Made by a program: the position numbers and the translations under genes
Shown here: positions 1 to 7,626 of the stretch, in pieces
How the letters are laid out: the number at the start of each line of letters is the position of its first letter
Position numbering within the stretch: the stretch's first letter is position 1
The notes under the pieces: model-generated
What the model saw: only the letters and a program-made list of their open reading frames with translations
What the model was told of the DNA's origin: nothing
The model's database searches: none
Source of the DNA: Streptomyces sp. WZ-12
Lineage (GTDB): Bacteria > Actinomycetota > Actinomycetes > Streptomycetales > Streptomycetaceae
DNA length: 64,000 nt
Direction of reading: 5' to 3'
NCBI RefSeq assembly: GCF_028898845.1
Contig: NZ_CP118574.1
Span: 8,295,001 to 8,359,000 of the forward strand

Positions 1-1
1 C

Positions 2-574
2 ATGGACCGGCACCCGCAGGACCTGACTCCACTCGTACGGATCGCCGCGCAGCGCCTGCTGACGGCCGATCAGGTCGCTGCCTCCAAGTGGCTGTCGGGC
101 GCGCCCATTGAGGACCCCGATCGGGAGCAGCAGGTTCTTGAGGCGATGGATGCGGAGGCGGTGCGGCTCGGCATCGACCGGGCCACGGTCCAGCGGGTCT
201 TCCGGGACCAGATCGAGGCCAACAAGTACGTGCAGCACGCCCTGCACGACCGCTGGCGCGCCCATCCTGCTGAGGCTCCCACCACGGCGCCGGACCTCGG
301 AGTCGTCCGTGAGGAGATCAACCGGCTCAACGCGGCCCTGCTGCTTGCGATCCGCGACGCGGGGCCCCTGCTGACTGAACCCCGCTGCGCGCCCTACCGC
401 AAGCACGCCCGGGAGGCCGTGGCGCGGGAACTCCGCCTGGATCAGGTTCATTCCGAGGCCCTGCAGCGTGCCCTCACCGACCTCTGCACCGCCCGACCCC
501 AAGCAACCGACCCTGGCCGGGATCTGCCGGACGCCATGGCCCAGGTGATTGCCGCAGACACCGAGGACCGGTAG
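2..574 (+). CDS. Chorismate mutase, AroQ gamma-like, N terminus possibly cut
   Basis: An all-helical protein of the AroQ chorismate mutase type, which converts chorismate to prephenate for phenylalanine and tyrosine synthesis. The opening segment LVRIAAQRLLTADQVAASKW followed by a DPDRE motif and the ANKYVQ helix is typical of the secreted gamma subclass. Those proteins begin with a signal peptide, which is missing here. The first visible ATG is at base 2, so the true start may lie outside the window. The product as seen has 190 residues. The catalytic Arg/Lys pattern looks intact by eye. The gene is followed at once by a strong hairpin terminator, so it is probably a single-gene unit or the end of one. 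Confidence 0.85.
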   Translation: MDRHPQDLTPLVRIAAQRLLTADQVAASKWLSGAPIEDPDREQQVLEAMDAEAVRLGIDRATVQRVFRDQIEANKYVQHALHDRWRAHPAEAPTTAPDLGVVREEINRLNAALLLAIRDAGPLLTEPRCAPYRKHAREAVARELRLDQVHSEALQRALTDLCTARPQATDPGRDLPDAMAQVIAADTEDR

Positions 575-602
575 GCCCCTCGCTGTCTGGTCTGCGAGGG
601 GC
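575..602 (+). terminator. Hairpin terminator after chorismate mutase
   Basis: A perfect 9-bp stem (GCCCCTCGC paired with GCGAGGGGC) with a 10-base loop starts directly after the TAG stop codon. No clear U-tract follows, as is common in Streptomyces. Confidence 0.8.
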
Positions 603-1139
603 GCCCCGTTCACCGCTTCACGGAGGGGATGGGAGAGGGCGTCAGAGCCCTCTCCCGTGTCGTCCACAGTGCCGCTGTGCGGAATGCCATTGACGGGCGA
701 GTTGCTCAACTTGTGCTTGTTGTAGAGGAGTTGTGGCGGAGACTGAGACCCGCCTCTCCCGTCACGTCCCGGTCTGGCTGCTCGGTGCGGCTGCCGGGCT
801 GCTCGCGGCTTCGCCGCACCAACCTGTTCGGTCGGTGCCTGGCATTCACCGACCCGCGCGAGCTCGCGCACTACCCGAGCGACGCTGCCCCTCGAAGGCG
901 CAAAACCGGGGGGCTATGGCGTTCTCCTTGCGTTGCGACGGGAATAACTACGGGGATGAATGCGGAAATTGCTACGGGAATGGCTACGAGAATGACTCTC
1001 GCGGTGATGCATTTCTCACGGTTACGCATGCCGGCTTGCCGGTTGCTTCGTGTGGCGCGGGAAGCCGAAAGCCTGGACGGATGTGAGGCGCGCTGCCGCG
1101 CGGGTCACGGCCTTCTGCGCATCTCTTGGCGTGACGCGC
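603..1139. other. Gene-free stretch
   Basis: No convincing gene was found between the chorismate mutase terminator and the next reverse-strand gene. Open frames exist on the + strand but lack family similarity and a ribosome site. The only structured element is a 12-bp degenerate tandem repeat at 938-997, annotated separately. Confidence 0.5.
938..997 (+). repeat. Five 12-bp degenerate tandem units
   Basis: Five consecutive 12-base units resembling ACGGGAATGACT lie at 938, 950, 962, 974 and 986. The stretch is clearly less GC-rich than its surroundings. Because 12 is a multiple of three, every frame reads it as a tetrapeptide repeat. One + frame gives NNYG-DECG-NCYG-NGYE, another gives ATG(I/M)-like units. 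It is not known whether it is translated. Confidence 0.6.
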
Positions 1140-1820
1140 CTACTTGGGATAGGTCTCGACCATCGGGGCGTGGTCGTACCAGGAGCAGATGACCGAGACT
1201 TCCTCGCCGTTCCTGTTGAAGGTCACCCGGATCCAGTGCGGGTCCTGCCACTGCTGCATCTGCCAGCCGGAGGCGGGCGTGGCCGAGATCAGGGTGGCGG
1301 AGCTGGTTCCCATGTCGAAGGCGACTTGGCCGCCCTTGACCTGTACCGCCTGGACTTTGCTGTTCGAGGGTGGGGTGGGTGAGGAGGGCGGGGTTGCTGG
1401 TGCGGTGGTGTCTCCGCCTGCGCCTTCGGAGGGCGCGCTGTCGTCCGTGGTGGGGGAGGGGCTGCCCGAGCCGCGGGCTCCTGGTGCGCCGGACCGCCCC
1501 GAGGGCGGCGGGGCGGTGGGCGGTGCTGCCGAGGAGAGGTGTGCCGGGCGGGAGGGGGTGGGACCGGCGCCGTCCGCATCCGTCTTGCCGGAGAGCTTCA
1601 GTAGGCTCGGGGGATCGTAGATGGTGCCCGACAGGGCGGAATGGATGCCCCACCACGAAAGTGCGGCGGCGGTCCCCGTGGCCAGTAGCCACGCCAATCC
1701 GCCGATGAAGCGTCTTCCCATTCCGGCACGATATCGAGGCTGTTGGGGCGAGCGCTCAACAGGGGCCGCATTGTGCCGACTTTTGTTGACCTTGTCCGAC
1801 TGAATTCCCGTTGCGGTCAT
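1140..1820 (-). CDS. Single-pass membrane or exported protein, unknown function
   Basis: The predicted protein has 226 residues. A basic N-terminal stretch is followed by one hydrophobic helix (FIGGLAWLLATGTAAALSWW, residues about 38-57), then a long Pro/Ser/Gly-rich linker, then a small C-terminal domain of about 75 residues rich in Trp and beta-prone residues. This suggests an anchored protein with an extracytoplasmic domain. I do not recognise the family. The start is uncertain: ATG at 1818-1820 has only a weak ribosome site, and an internal ATG before the hydrophobic helix is possible. It is divergent from the OmpR-type regulator gene, so the two may share a control region. Confidence 0.6.
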   Translation of the reverse strand: MTATGIQSDKVNKSRHNAAPVERSPQQPRYRAGMGRRFIGGLAWLLATGTAAALSWWGIHSALSGTIYDPPSLLKLSGKTDADGAGPTPSRPAHLSSAAPPTAPPPSGRSGAPGARGSGSPSPTTDDSAPSEGAGGDTTAPATPPSSPTPPSNSKVQAVQVKGGQVAFDMGTSSATLISATPASGWQMQQWQDPHWIRVTFNRNGEEVSVICSWYDHAPMVETYPK

Positions 1821-1883
1821 CCTTGGTTGATGGTTCGGTCTGATGCGTGTGTGTGCTGGATAAGGATGCGTAGACTTCCGGTT

Positions 1884-2615
1884 ATGGCAAGTGTGCTGGT
1901 GGTCGAGGACGACCCTTTCGTTCGCTCAGCTCTCATTCGACATCTGAACGAGGAGGCGCACGCCGTCCGCAGCGTCGGCACGGCACTTGAGGCGCTGCGT
2001 GAGGTCACGTCGAACGACTTCGACGTCGTCATCCTCGATCTGGGCCTGCCCGACTTGGACGGCTCCCAGGCACTGAAGATGCTGCGTGGCATCAGTGACG
2101 TGCCCGTCATCGTCGCCACCGCCCGCGACGACGAGGGCGAGATCGTCAGGCTGCTCAACGGCGGCGCCGACGACTACCTGACCAAGCCCTTTTCCGTGGA
2201 GCAGCTCTCCGCGCGGATGGCTGCCGTGCTGCGTCGTGCGCGGGGCCATGGCGGCTCCGGCTTCCGTGACGTCGACGCCGCTCTCGTCCGGGCCGGTGGG
2301 CTGGTCATCGATGTTCAGCGCAGGCGGGCGGAGTTGGACGGTGTCGCCCTGGAGCTGACCCGGCGGGAGTTCGACCTGCTGACCTACCTGGCCCAGCGGC
2401 CCGGCGTCGTCGTTCCCCGCAAGGTGTTGCTGTCGGAGGTGTGGCAACAGACGTACGGGGACGACCAGACCGTCGACGTTCACTTGTCCTGGCTGCGCCG
2501 CAAGTTGGGCGAGAAGGCATCCAACCCCCGCTACCTGCACACCCTCCGTGGCGTGGGCGTCAAACTGCAGGCGCCCGAGGAGGGTGGGGAGCCCTTGGCG
2601 GCACAGCACGCATGA
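1884..2615 (+). CDS. OmpR/PhoB-family response regulator
   Basis: The 243-residue product has an N-terminal receiver domain starting MASVLVVEDD with the phospho-acceptor Asp in VVILDLGLPD (around residue 50), the conserved Thr in VATARDD and the Lys in DDYLTKPF. It ends in a winged-helix DNA-binding domain (LTRREFDLLTYLAQ, then VDVHLSWLRRKLG). I chose the ATG at 1884 because the receiver fold begins exactly there; longer upstream readings add unrelated residues. Its stop overlaps the next start by four bases (ATGA), so it is translationally coupled to the kinase that follows. The signal sensed is not evident. Confidence 0.92.
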   Translation: MASVLVVEDDPFVRSALIRHLNEEAHAVRSVGTALEALREVTSNDFDVVILDLGLPDLDGSQALKMLRGISDVPVIVATARDDEGEIVRLLNGGADDYLTKPFSVEQLSARMAAVLRRARGHGGSGFRDVDAALVRAGGLVIDVQRRRAELDGVALELTRREFDLLTYLAQRPGVVVPRKVLLSEVWQQTYGDDQTVDVHLSWLRRKLGEKASNPRYLHTLRGVGVKLQAPEEGGEPLAAQHA

Positions 2616-4066
2616 GATGGGCGCTGGTGAGGATCTGCCTGGCCGCTACGGCCATGGTGGTGGCTTCCTTCGCCGTCCCGCTGGGGTTCGTGGTGCGGGA
2701 CATGGTGCGCGACCGGGCCGAGACCAACGCCGAACGGCAGGCCGCCGCGCTGACCCCCGTGCTGTCCATCACCACAGACCGCGGGCAGCTCGCCAAGGCC
2801 CTTGCCTCGACCCAGGCAGGGGCGACCGAGCGCATGGCGGTCCACCTTCCCCGTACGGACGGTGAGGCCACGGCTGCCGGGCCCGGCAGGGTCAGGGCTG
2901 CCCCACAGGCCGTGGCGGCCGCCCGTGACCGTGGCCAGACAGGGACCGCACCCGTGCCCGGCGGGGTGGTGCTGCTCCGGCCCACCGCCGTGGGGAACGG
3001 GGTCGCCGTCGTCGAAGTCTTCGTCCCCGACGCCGAGATGAGCAACGGAGTGGGCACTGCCTGGCTGATCCTCTCCGGTGTCGCGGTGGCCTTGATCGTC
3101 GGCTCCGTGGCGGTGGCCGACAGGCTGGGCCGGCGGGTGGTGCGGTCGGCGCGTCGGCTGGCCGAGGCGGCCAGGGAGCTGGGCGTCGGTCGGCTGAGCG
3201 CCCGGGTGCGGGAAGACGGACCACCGGAACTGCGCGCGGCCGGTGGCGCGTTCAACGCGATGGTCGACCAAGTGGTGCAACTCCTGGCCGCTGAACGGGA
3301 ACTGGCCGCAGACCTGTCCCATCGCTTGCGCACTGGGCTGACTGTGCTGCGCCTGAACACGGCCTCACTCGGTGACGGCCCGGCTGCCTGGCACACCCGG
3401 GAGGCGGTGCGGCAGTTGGAAGGCGAAGTCGACACGATCATCCGCACGGCCCGGGAGCAGCGCCCCCAACCGGCACAGGAGGGTGCCCCGAGCGAGGGGA
3501 TCGGCTGTGATGCGGCCGAGGTGATTCAGGAACGGATGTCGTTCTGGTCGGCTCTCGCGGAGGACGAGGGGCGCCGGGTGAGTCTGGGCGGGGTCGGTGA
3601 GGTCGTGCGGGTGCCGGTGCGCCGTCCCGATCTCGCGGCGGCGCTCGACGCCATGCTCGGCAACGTCTTCCGGCACACGAGCGAGGGCACGGCCTTCGCG
3701 GTCGACGTGCACACCACCCCCGATGCGGTCATCGTGCTGGTCTCGGACGCGGGGGAGGGCATCCCCGACCCGGCGGCGGCACTTCGGCGCGGCAACTCGG
3801 GACGACAGCAAGGCTCCACGGGCCTCGGTCTGGACATCGTGCGCAAGTTGGCGGAGTCCACCGGCGGGGACGTGCGGATCGGCCGCTCGGCGCTGGGCGG
3901 CGCTGAGATACGCCTATGGATCTGCCGGGACATCCGGCTCGCCGCCGCGCAGGGACCTCGGCGCACCCATCGGTTGGCCACCAGGCACGCAGTCGCCCCG
4001 AGCACGTCGGCTCGCCGGGTGGGACACCAGTCGTTCGTTGGTCGAGGTGGTCGGCACCGGCGCTGA
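2612..4066 (+). CDS. Membrane sensor histidine kinase, partner of the OmpR regulator
   Basis: The 484-residue kinase has an N-terminal transmembrane helix (LAATAMVVASFAVPLGFVV), an extracytoplasmic sensor of about 110 residues, a second transmembrane helix near residues 150-170, a HAMP linker and a HisKA dimerisation helix. The phospho-acceptor His lies in ADLSHRLRTGLTVL. The C-terminal ATPase domain contains DAGEGIP and GLGLDIV. The H-box reads SHRLRTG rather than SHELRTP, as often seen in actinobacterial kinases. It starts inside the stop codon of the regulator gene (ATGA), forming a two-gene operon. The tail after the ATPase domain is basic and not conserved. Confidence 0.9.
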   Translation: MRWALVRICLAATAMVVASFAVPLGFVVRDMVRDRAETNAERQAAALTPVLSITTDRGQLAKALASTQAGATERMAVHLPRTDGEATAAGPGRVRAAPQAVAAARDRGQTGTAPVPGGVVLLRPTAVGNGVAVVEVFVPDAEMSNGVGTAWLILSGVAVALIVGSVAVADRLGRRVVRSARRLAEAARELGVGRLSARVREDGPPELRAAGGAFNAMVDQVVQLLAAERELAADLSHRLRTGLTVLRLNTASLGDGPAAWHTREAVRQLEGEVDTIIRTAREQRPQPAQEGAPSEGIGCDAAEVIQERMSFWSALAEDEGRRVSLGGVGEVVRVPVRRPDLAAALDAMLGNVFRHTSEGTAFAVDVHTTPDAVIVLVSDAGEGIPDPAAALRRGNSGRQQGSTGLGLDIVRKLAESTGGDVRIGRSALGGAEIRLWICRDIRLAAAQGPRRTHRLATRHAVAPSTSARRVGHQSFVGRGGRHRR

Positions 4067-4086
4067 CGCCGGGGCGCCGTCAGCGC
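4060..4086. terminator. Bidirectional terminator overlapping both stop codons
   Basis: A 9-bp inverted repeat (GCGCTGACG and CGTCAGCGC, 9-base loop) spans the stop codon of the + strand kinase and the stop codon of the - strand WhiB gene, so one compact hairpin can serve both convergent genes. Confidence 0.7.
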
Positions 4087-4436
4087 GGTTCACTGTCCGG
4101 CACGGTAGGTGACCTCCCGTCCCGGGTGGTGGCCGCGTCTGCCCCGCCCGTTCCCCGGGCCGGAGAGCCGGTACACAGCAGACGCTTCCGTTCACGTGCG
4201 GACAGTCCGCCCCACACGCCGTGCCGTACTTCGTTGCGCAGCGCGTAGTCCAGACAAGCCTCGATGATCGGGCAGGCGGTGCACGCCGCCCTCGCCTGGT
4301 CGGTGTTGCGGTCCAGCGGTGGGAAGAACACCTCGGGGTCGGTGTGGGTGCACCGGGCGCCTCCCCAACCCACCACCTCGACCCGCATGTTCTCGGCGAG
4401 GGTCGGACGCCTGACGGGGGTTGGCCGTTCCGACAT
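4080..4436 (-). CDS. WhiB-family iron-sulfur transcription regulator
   Basis: A 118-residue WhiB-like protein. The four [4Fe-4S] ligands are Cys29, Cys52, Cys55 and Cys61, arranged C-x22-C-x2-C-x5-C. The G(V/I)WGG turn (GVWGG at residues 73-77) and a basic ARERKRLL helix follow, together forming the sigma-factor and DNA-contacting part. WhiB proteins work with the principal sigma factor to control development, redox response or antibiotic production in actinobacteria. The C-terminal 30 residues are not conserved. It lies 49 bases downstream of, and in the same direction as, the NarL regulator gene, so the two may be co-transcribed. Confidence 0.93.
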   Translation of the reverse strand: MSERPTPVRRPTLAENMRVEVVGWGGARCTHTDPEVFFPPLDRNTDQARAACTACPIIEACLDYALRNEVRHGVWGGLSARERKRLLCTGSPARGTGGADAATTRDGRSPTVPDSEPR

Positions 4437-4485
4437 GGTGCCTCCTGGTCTGGCGAGGAGCGGGACTGGTTCCTGCGTGCGGCCC

Positions 4486-5175
4486 TCAAAGGGGCGTCTG
4501 CCGCCCGACGTCGTCGGCGCAGCTGTCGATCAGACCGACCGTGTAGGCGACTACCGCGGCCTGGGTGCGGTTCTCCAGTCCGAGCTTGGACAGGGTGCGG
4601 GACACATACGTCTTGACGCTGGCCCCGGAGAGGTGGAGTTGCTTGGCGATCTGCTCGTTGGTCATGCCCATCCCGACCAGGGCGAGGACCTTGCGCTCGC
4701 TGTCGCTGAGCGCCGCGACCTTCGCATTGATGCCGTGCACCCGCACCGGCATCCGTCGCGCCGCCCGGCGGACCAGGTTCTGCAGCACGTCCCGGGCGAA
4801 CACCCGGCCGCCGGACATGACCACGTGCAGGGCCGAGAACAACTCCTCCGCCCTGAGGTCCTTCAGCAGGAATCCGTGGGCGCCGGCGCTCAGGGCTTCG
4901 AAGACCTGCTCGTCGGTGTTGTAGGTGCTCAGAACCAACACCCGGGGTGGTTCCGGCAGTTCCAGCAGCTTGCGGGTGGCGGCGATCCCGTCGATGTTGG
5001 GCATCCGCAGGTCCACCAACGCAACGTCCGGTCGGTGAGCGCGTGCCTGGCTGAGGGCGTCAGCACCGTCCACGGCCTCGGCGACGACCTCGAAGTCGTC
5101 CGAGGTCTCCAGCATCATGCGCAGGCCGGAACGGATGATGGCCTGATCGTCGACGATCGCAACGCGGATGGTCAT
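4486..5175 (-). CDS. NarL/LuxR-family response regulator
   Basis: The 229-residue product has a receiver domain (MTIRVAIVDDQ, phospho-acceptor Asp in VALVDLRMP near residue 54, Lys in FLLKDL) and a C-terminal LuxR-type helix-turn-helix (LSDSERKVLALVGMGMTNEQ, then SVKTYVSRTLSKLGL). Its ATG overlaps the stop of the upstream kinase gene by four bases, so the pair is translationally coupled. It closely resembles the two other NarL-type regulators in this window (57814-58494 and 59606-60277), including the SVKTYVSR recognition helix. Confidence 0.93.
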   Translation of the reverse strand: MTIRVAIVDDQAIIRSGLRMMLETSDDFEVVAEAVDGADALSQARAHRPDVALVDLRMPNIDGIAATRKLLELPEPPRVLVLSTYNTDEQVFEALSAGAHGFLLKDLRAEELFSALHVVMSGGRVFARDVLQNLVRRAARRMPVRVHGINAKVAALSDSERKVLALVGMGMTNEQIAKQLHLSGASVKTYVSRTLSKLGLENRTQAAVVAYTVGLIDSCADDVGRQTPL

Positions 5176-6386
5176 GAGTTCTGCTCCCTCTCGGTGCTGC
5201 GGCTGTCCGGTGGCAGTGCCATCACGGCTTCGATGCGATATCCGCCGTCCGCTGCCGGCCCGGCACGGAACGTTCCGCCACCCATCTCGACCACACTCCG
5301 CATGCTGTGCAGTCCCAGTCCTCCGGAGCCACCCACCGGCTTCAACCGCTGCACGGGGCGGCCGTTGTGGACGGTCAGAGTCACCGAGCGCGGCGCGAAG
5401 GCCAGGCCGATGCGGACCGGGGCGCCGGGTGCGTGCTTGGCGGCGTTGGTGAGCGCCTCGCGACTGACCCGGTACAGCCGCGACTCGGTGCCGGCGTCGA
5501 GCGGGCGTACGGTGCCCTCGACCGAGTAGGCGGCTTGGATGCCCACCGCACGCATGTTGCGGGCCAGCGCCTCAAGGAACTCATGGCAGCTCGCGTACGC
5601 GCAGGTCTCCTCGTCCGCCTGCCCGTCCTCGTCGCGCAGGACCGTGATGACCCGGCGCAGCTCCTGCATGACGGTGATCGCGCCGTCCTGGATGTCCTGG
5701 AACGCCTTGGTGGCCTGAGGCGGCAGGTCGGGCTGCCGTTCGGCGGTGGAGGCGCGCAGCACCAGCAACGTGGCGTGGTGCCCGACCGTGTCGTGGATCT
5801 CGAACGCCAGCCGGGTCCGTTTCTCCAGCATGACGAACCGCGCCGCGTGCTCGGTGGCGGCCTCGGCGTGCGAGAGCTGCTCCTGCAACTGCTCCTTGAG
5901 CTCGCGTTGGCGGCGCACCATCCGCCCGTAGAAGGCCGGCAGCACCGTGTAGAGGACCACCATGTAGGTGCCCCAGACCGGATCGCTGATGACTTCCCCG
6001 GTGAGCAACCTGGCCACGACGTACGCCAGCGCGCCGCCGCCCGTGACGAGGGCGCGCGCCCCACGGCCGTAGAGACCGACGGCGTACGACGCGGCGATCA
6101 GCGCGGTGGCCTCGTCGGAGGCGAAGGTGGCCAAGGCAGCCACCGCCACGCACAGTTCGGGGCGGTTGCGACGCCACAGCAGACTCGCGGCCGCGGCCAT
6201 CGCACACAGCGTGCTCAGCAGATAGGAATGGGTGAAGCCGGTGTCGTGGCTGGAGGTCAGCAACACCACGCTGGTCAGGCCGACCAGCAGCGCCAACGTC
6301 ACGTCCTGGACGAGGTCGGAGCACCGGCCGGCGCCGAGGAGGTAGCCGACCCGCCGCTGGACCATCGCCCACAGGTCCGCGGCCAT
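5172..6386 (-). CDS. HisKA_3-type sensor histidine kinase
   Basis: A 404-residue NarX/DesK-style kinase. The N-terminal half has about five hydrophobic helices forming a membrane sensor. A cytoplasmic coiled coil follows (RRQRELKEQLQEQLSHAEAA), then the HisKA_3 box with the phospho-acceptor His in AFEIHDTVGHHATLL. The ATPase domain contains NAAKHAPGA and GGLGLHSMRSVVE. I prefer the ATG at 6384-6386 to a GTG one codon upstream. It is coupled to the NarL regulator downstream. The signal is unknown; the short loops suggest membrane-state or redox sensing. Confidence 0.9.
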   Translation of the reverse strand: MAADLWAMVQRRVGYLLGAGRCSDLVQDVTLALLVGLTSVVLLTSSHDTGFTHSYLLSTLCAMAAAASLLWRRNRPELCVAVAALATFASDEATALIAASYAVGLYGRGARALVTGGGALAYVVARLLTGEVISDPVWGTYMVVLYTVLPAFYGRMVRRQRELKEQLQEQLSHAEAATEHAARFVMLEKRTRLAFEIHDTVGHHATLLVLRASTAERQPDLPPQATKAFQDIQDGAITVMQELRRVITVLRDEDGQADEETCAYASCHEFLEALARNMRAVGIQAAYSVEGTVRPLDAGTESRLYRVSREALTNAAKHAPGAPVRIGLAFAPRSVTLTVHNGRPVQRLKPVGGSGGLGLHSMRSVVEMGGGTFRAGPAADGGYRIEAVMALPPDSRSTEREQNS

Positions 6387-6800
6387 CACGGCCTCACCTC
6401 GGTACGGGACGGAAGGGCCGCCGGCGGGGGCGGGGCCAAGAGTCGGTGGCGCAGCAGGAATCTACTCATCGGTCCAAACGCGGGTCGGACGGCGGCTGGG
6501 GGACCGCGTCGGTGGGCGGAGACGACCGCCGTGCGCCGAACCGGGTGGTTCGGGCGAGCGGCAATGCGGGGCGCATCGGGTCTCCAGAGGTGGGAGGGCG
6601 CCCACCTGGGCAGTCTTCGGCGCACGGTGCGGCGCCGAAGCCTGCGCCGTTGAAGCAACGGTTCCGTGCCCGAGGTGAGTTCCACGGCATAGGCGGATTG
6701 CCTCACCGAGCACCTCCGGCACGTGGGCACCGCGCCGCGCTCGGGTGCCTCAACCACAGGGTCGCACTCGGGCGCCAACGGGCGATCCGCACGAAGGGGG

Positions 6801-7253
6801 TCAGGGAGCTGCCGTTGGAGGACAAGTCCCTCCCCCGTCGTCGGTGGCGGCCCGGCCGGATGCGTCGGTCTGCCTCGGCCGGTGCTTCGCCTTCGGGGCG
6901 GGGGCCGGGCCGTGCTCGTCGACCCGTGCCCGGATCAGAAAGGAGCCGGTCCGGCTGGTGCCGGCGATCTGCTCGATGGTGCTGAATTCCTCGGCATGGG
7001 CCAGCGCCTCCGTGATGCGGAGACCAACGAATCCGAGGGCGGCCAGCAGCGGTACGAGGACGACGATCACCATGCGGGCGGCCGCGCGCAGCCGACTCCG
7101 GCCGGGAATCCGGGTGCCGGCAGCGGCATGGGCTCTGGAACCACTACCGCGCCGGGTCCGCTGCGGCCCGACATGCCGGGGAGCTGCGTCTGGATTCACG
7201 GAGGGGCCTGTTCTCGAAAAACGGGTTCGGCGCCACCCTGGACAGGGGCGCAC
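6801..7253 (-). pseudogene. Relic of a nitrate/nitrite-sensor-like histidine kinase
   Basis: A reverse-strand open frame contains RLRAAARMVIVVLVPLLAAL, then GLRITEALAHAEEFSTIEQI. This matches the first transmembrane helix and start of the sensor domain of nitrate/nitrite-sensing kinases, and resembles the start of the intact kinase at 9425-11395 (TTRMAIVLVLPAALAV, PRITESLD). After about 35 residues the similarity ends and the frame runs into low-complexity Arg/Pro/Thr sequence. The roughly 550 residues expected downstream are absent. Only the N-terminal membrane segment remains, so a functional kinase is very unlikely; a small membrane peptide cannot be excluded. Confidence 0.6.
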
Positions 7254-7573
7254 CGCGCTTTCAGCGTATGTAGCTCCGGGGGGACCCCACCCTGACCAAA
7301 GTGTGAACGTCGTCGGCCAAAAGTTGATTCTGGGCCTCTTTGGGTGCTGGAGTCACGGAGGGTCACCGAGTCCGCGATCATGGACGGTCGGCGACGAGGG
7401 CGCCGTGGGCACGGCCGAGGCCGGTGACGTGACGGCGGTCACCCACAAGGCCAACGAACACAACCCGGAACCCAGCCGCCCGGCCCGTCGCGTCGGCGAT
7501 CGCCCGGCGCATGCAGGGACCGTCCGCCGGCTGGGCGCGGAGCGTCAGCGTTCCGGCTCGTGGGCCTGGGCCC
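7254..7573. other. Gene-free stretch
   Basis: Between the kinase relic and the chitinase terminator I see no frame with family similarity or a convincing ribosome site. It may hold further decayed material from the relic. Confidence 0.4.
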
Positions 7574-7615
7574 GGGGCTCCGGGCGGCCGATCCGCTCGG
7601 GCAACCCGGAGCCCC
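7574..7615 (-). terminator. Hairpin terminator after chitinase
   Basis: An 11-bp inverted repeat (GGGGCTCCGGG and CCCGGAGCCCC) with a 20-base loop lies 11 bases beyond the chitinase stop codon. Confidence 0.65.
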
Positions 7616-7626
7616 TCACCTCAGGT

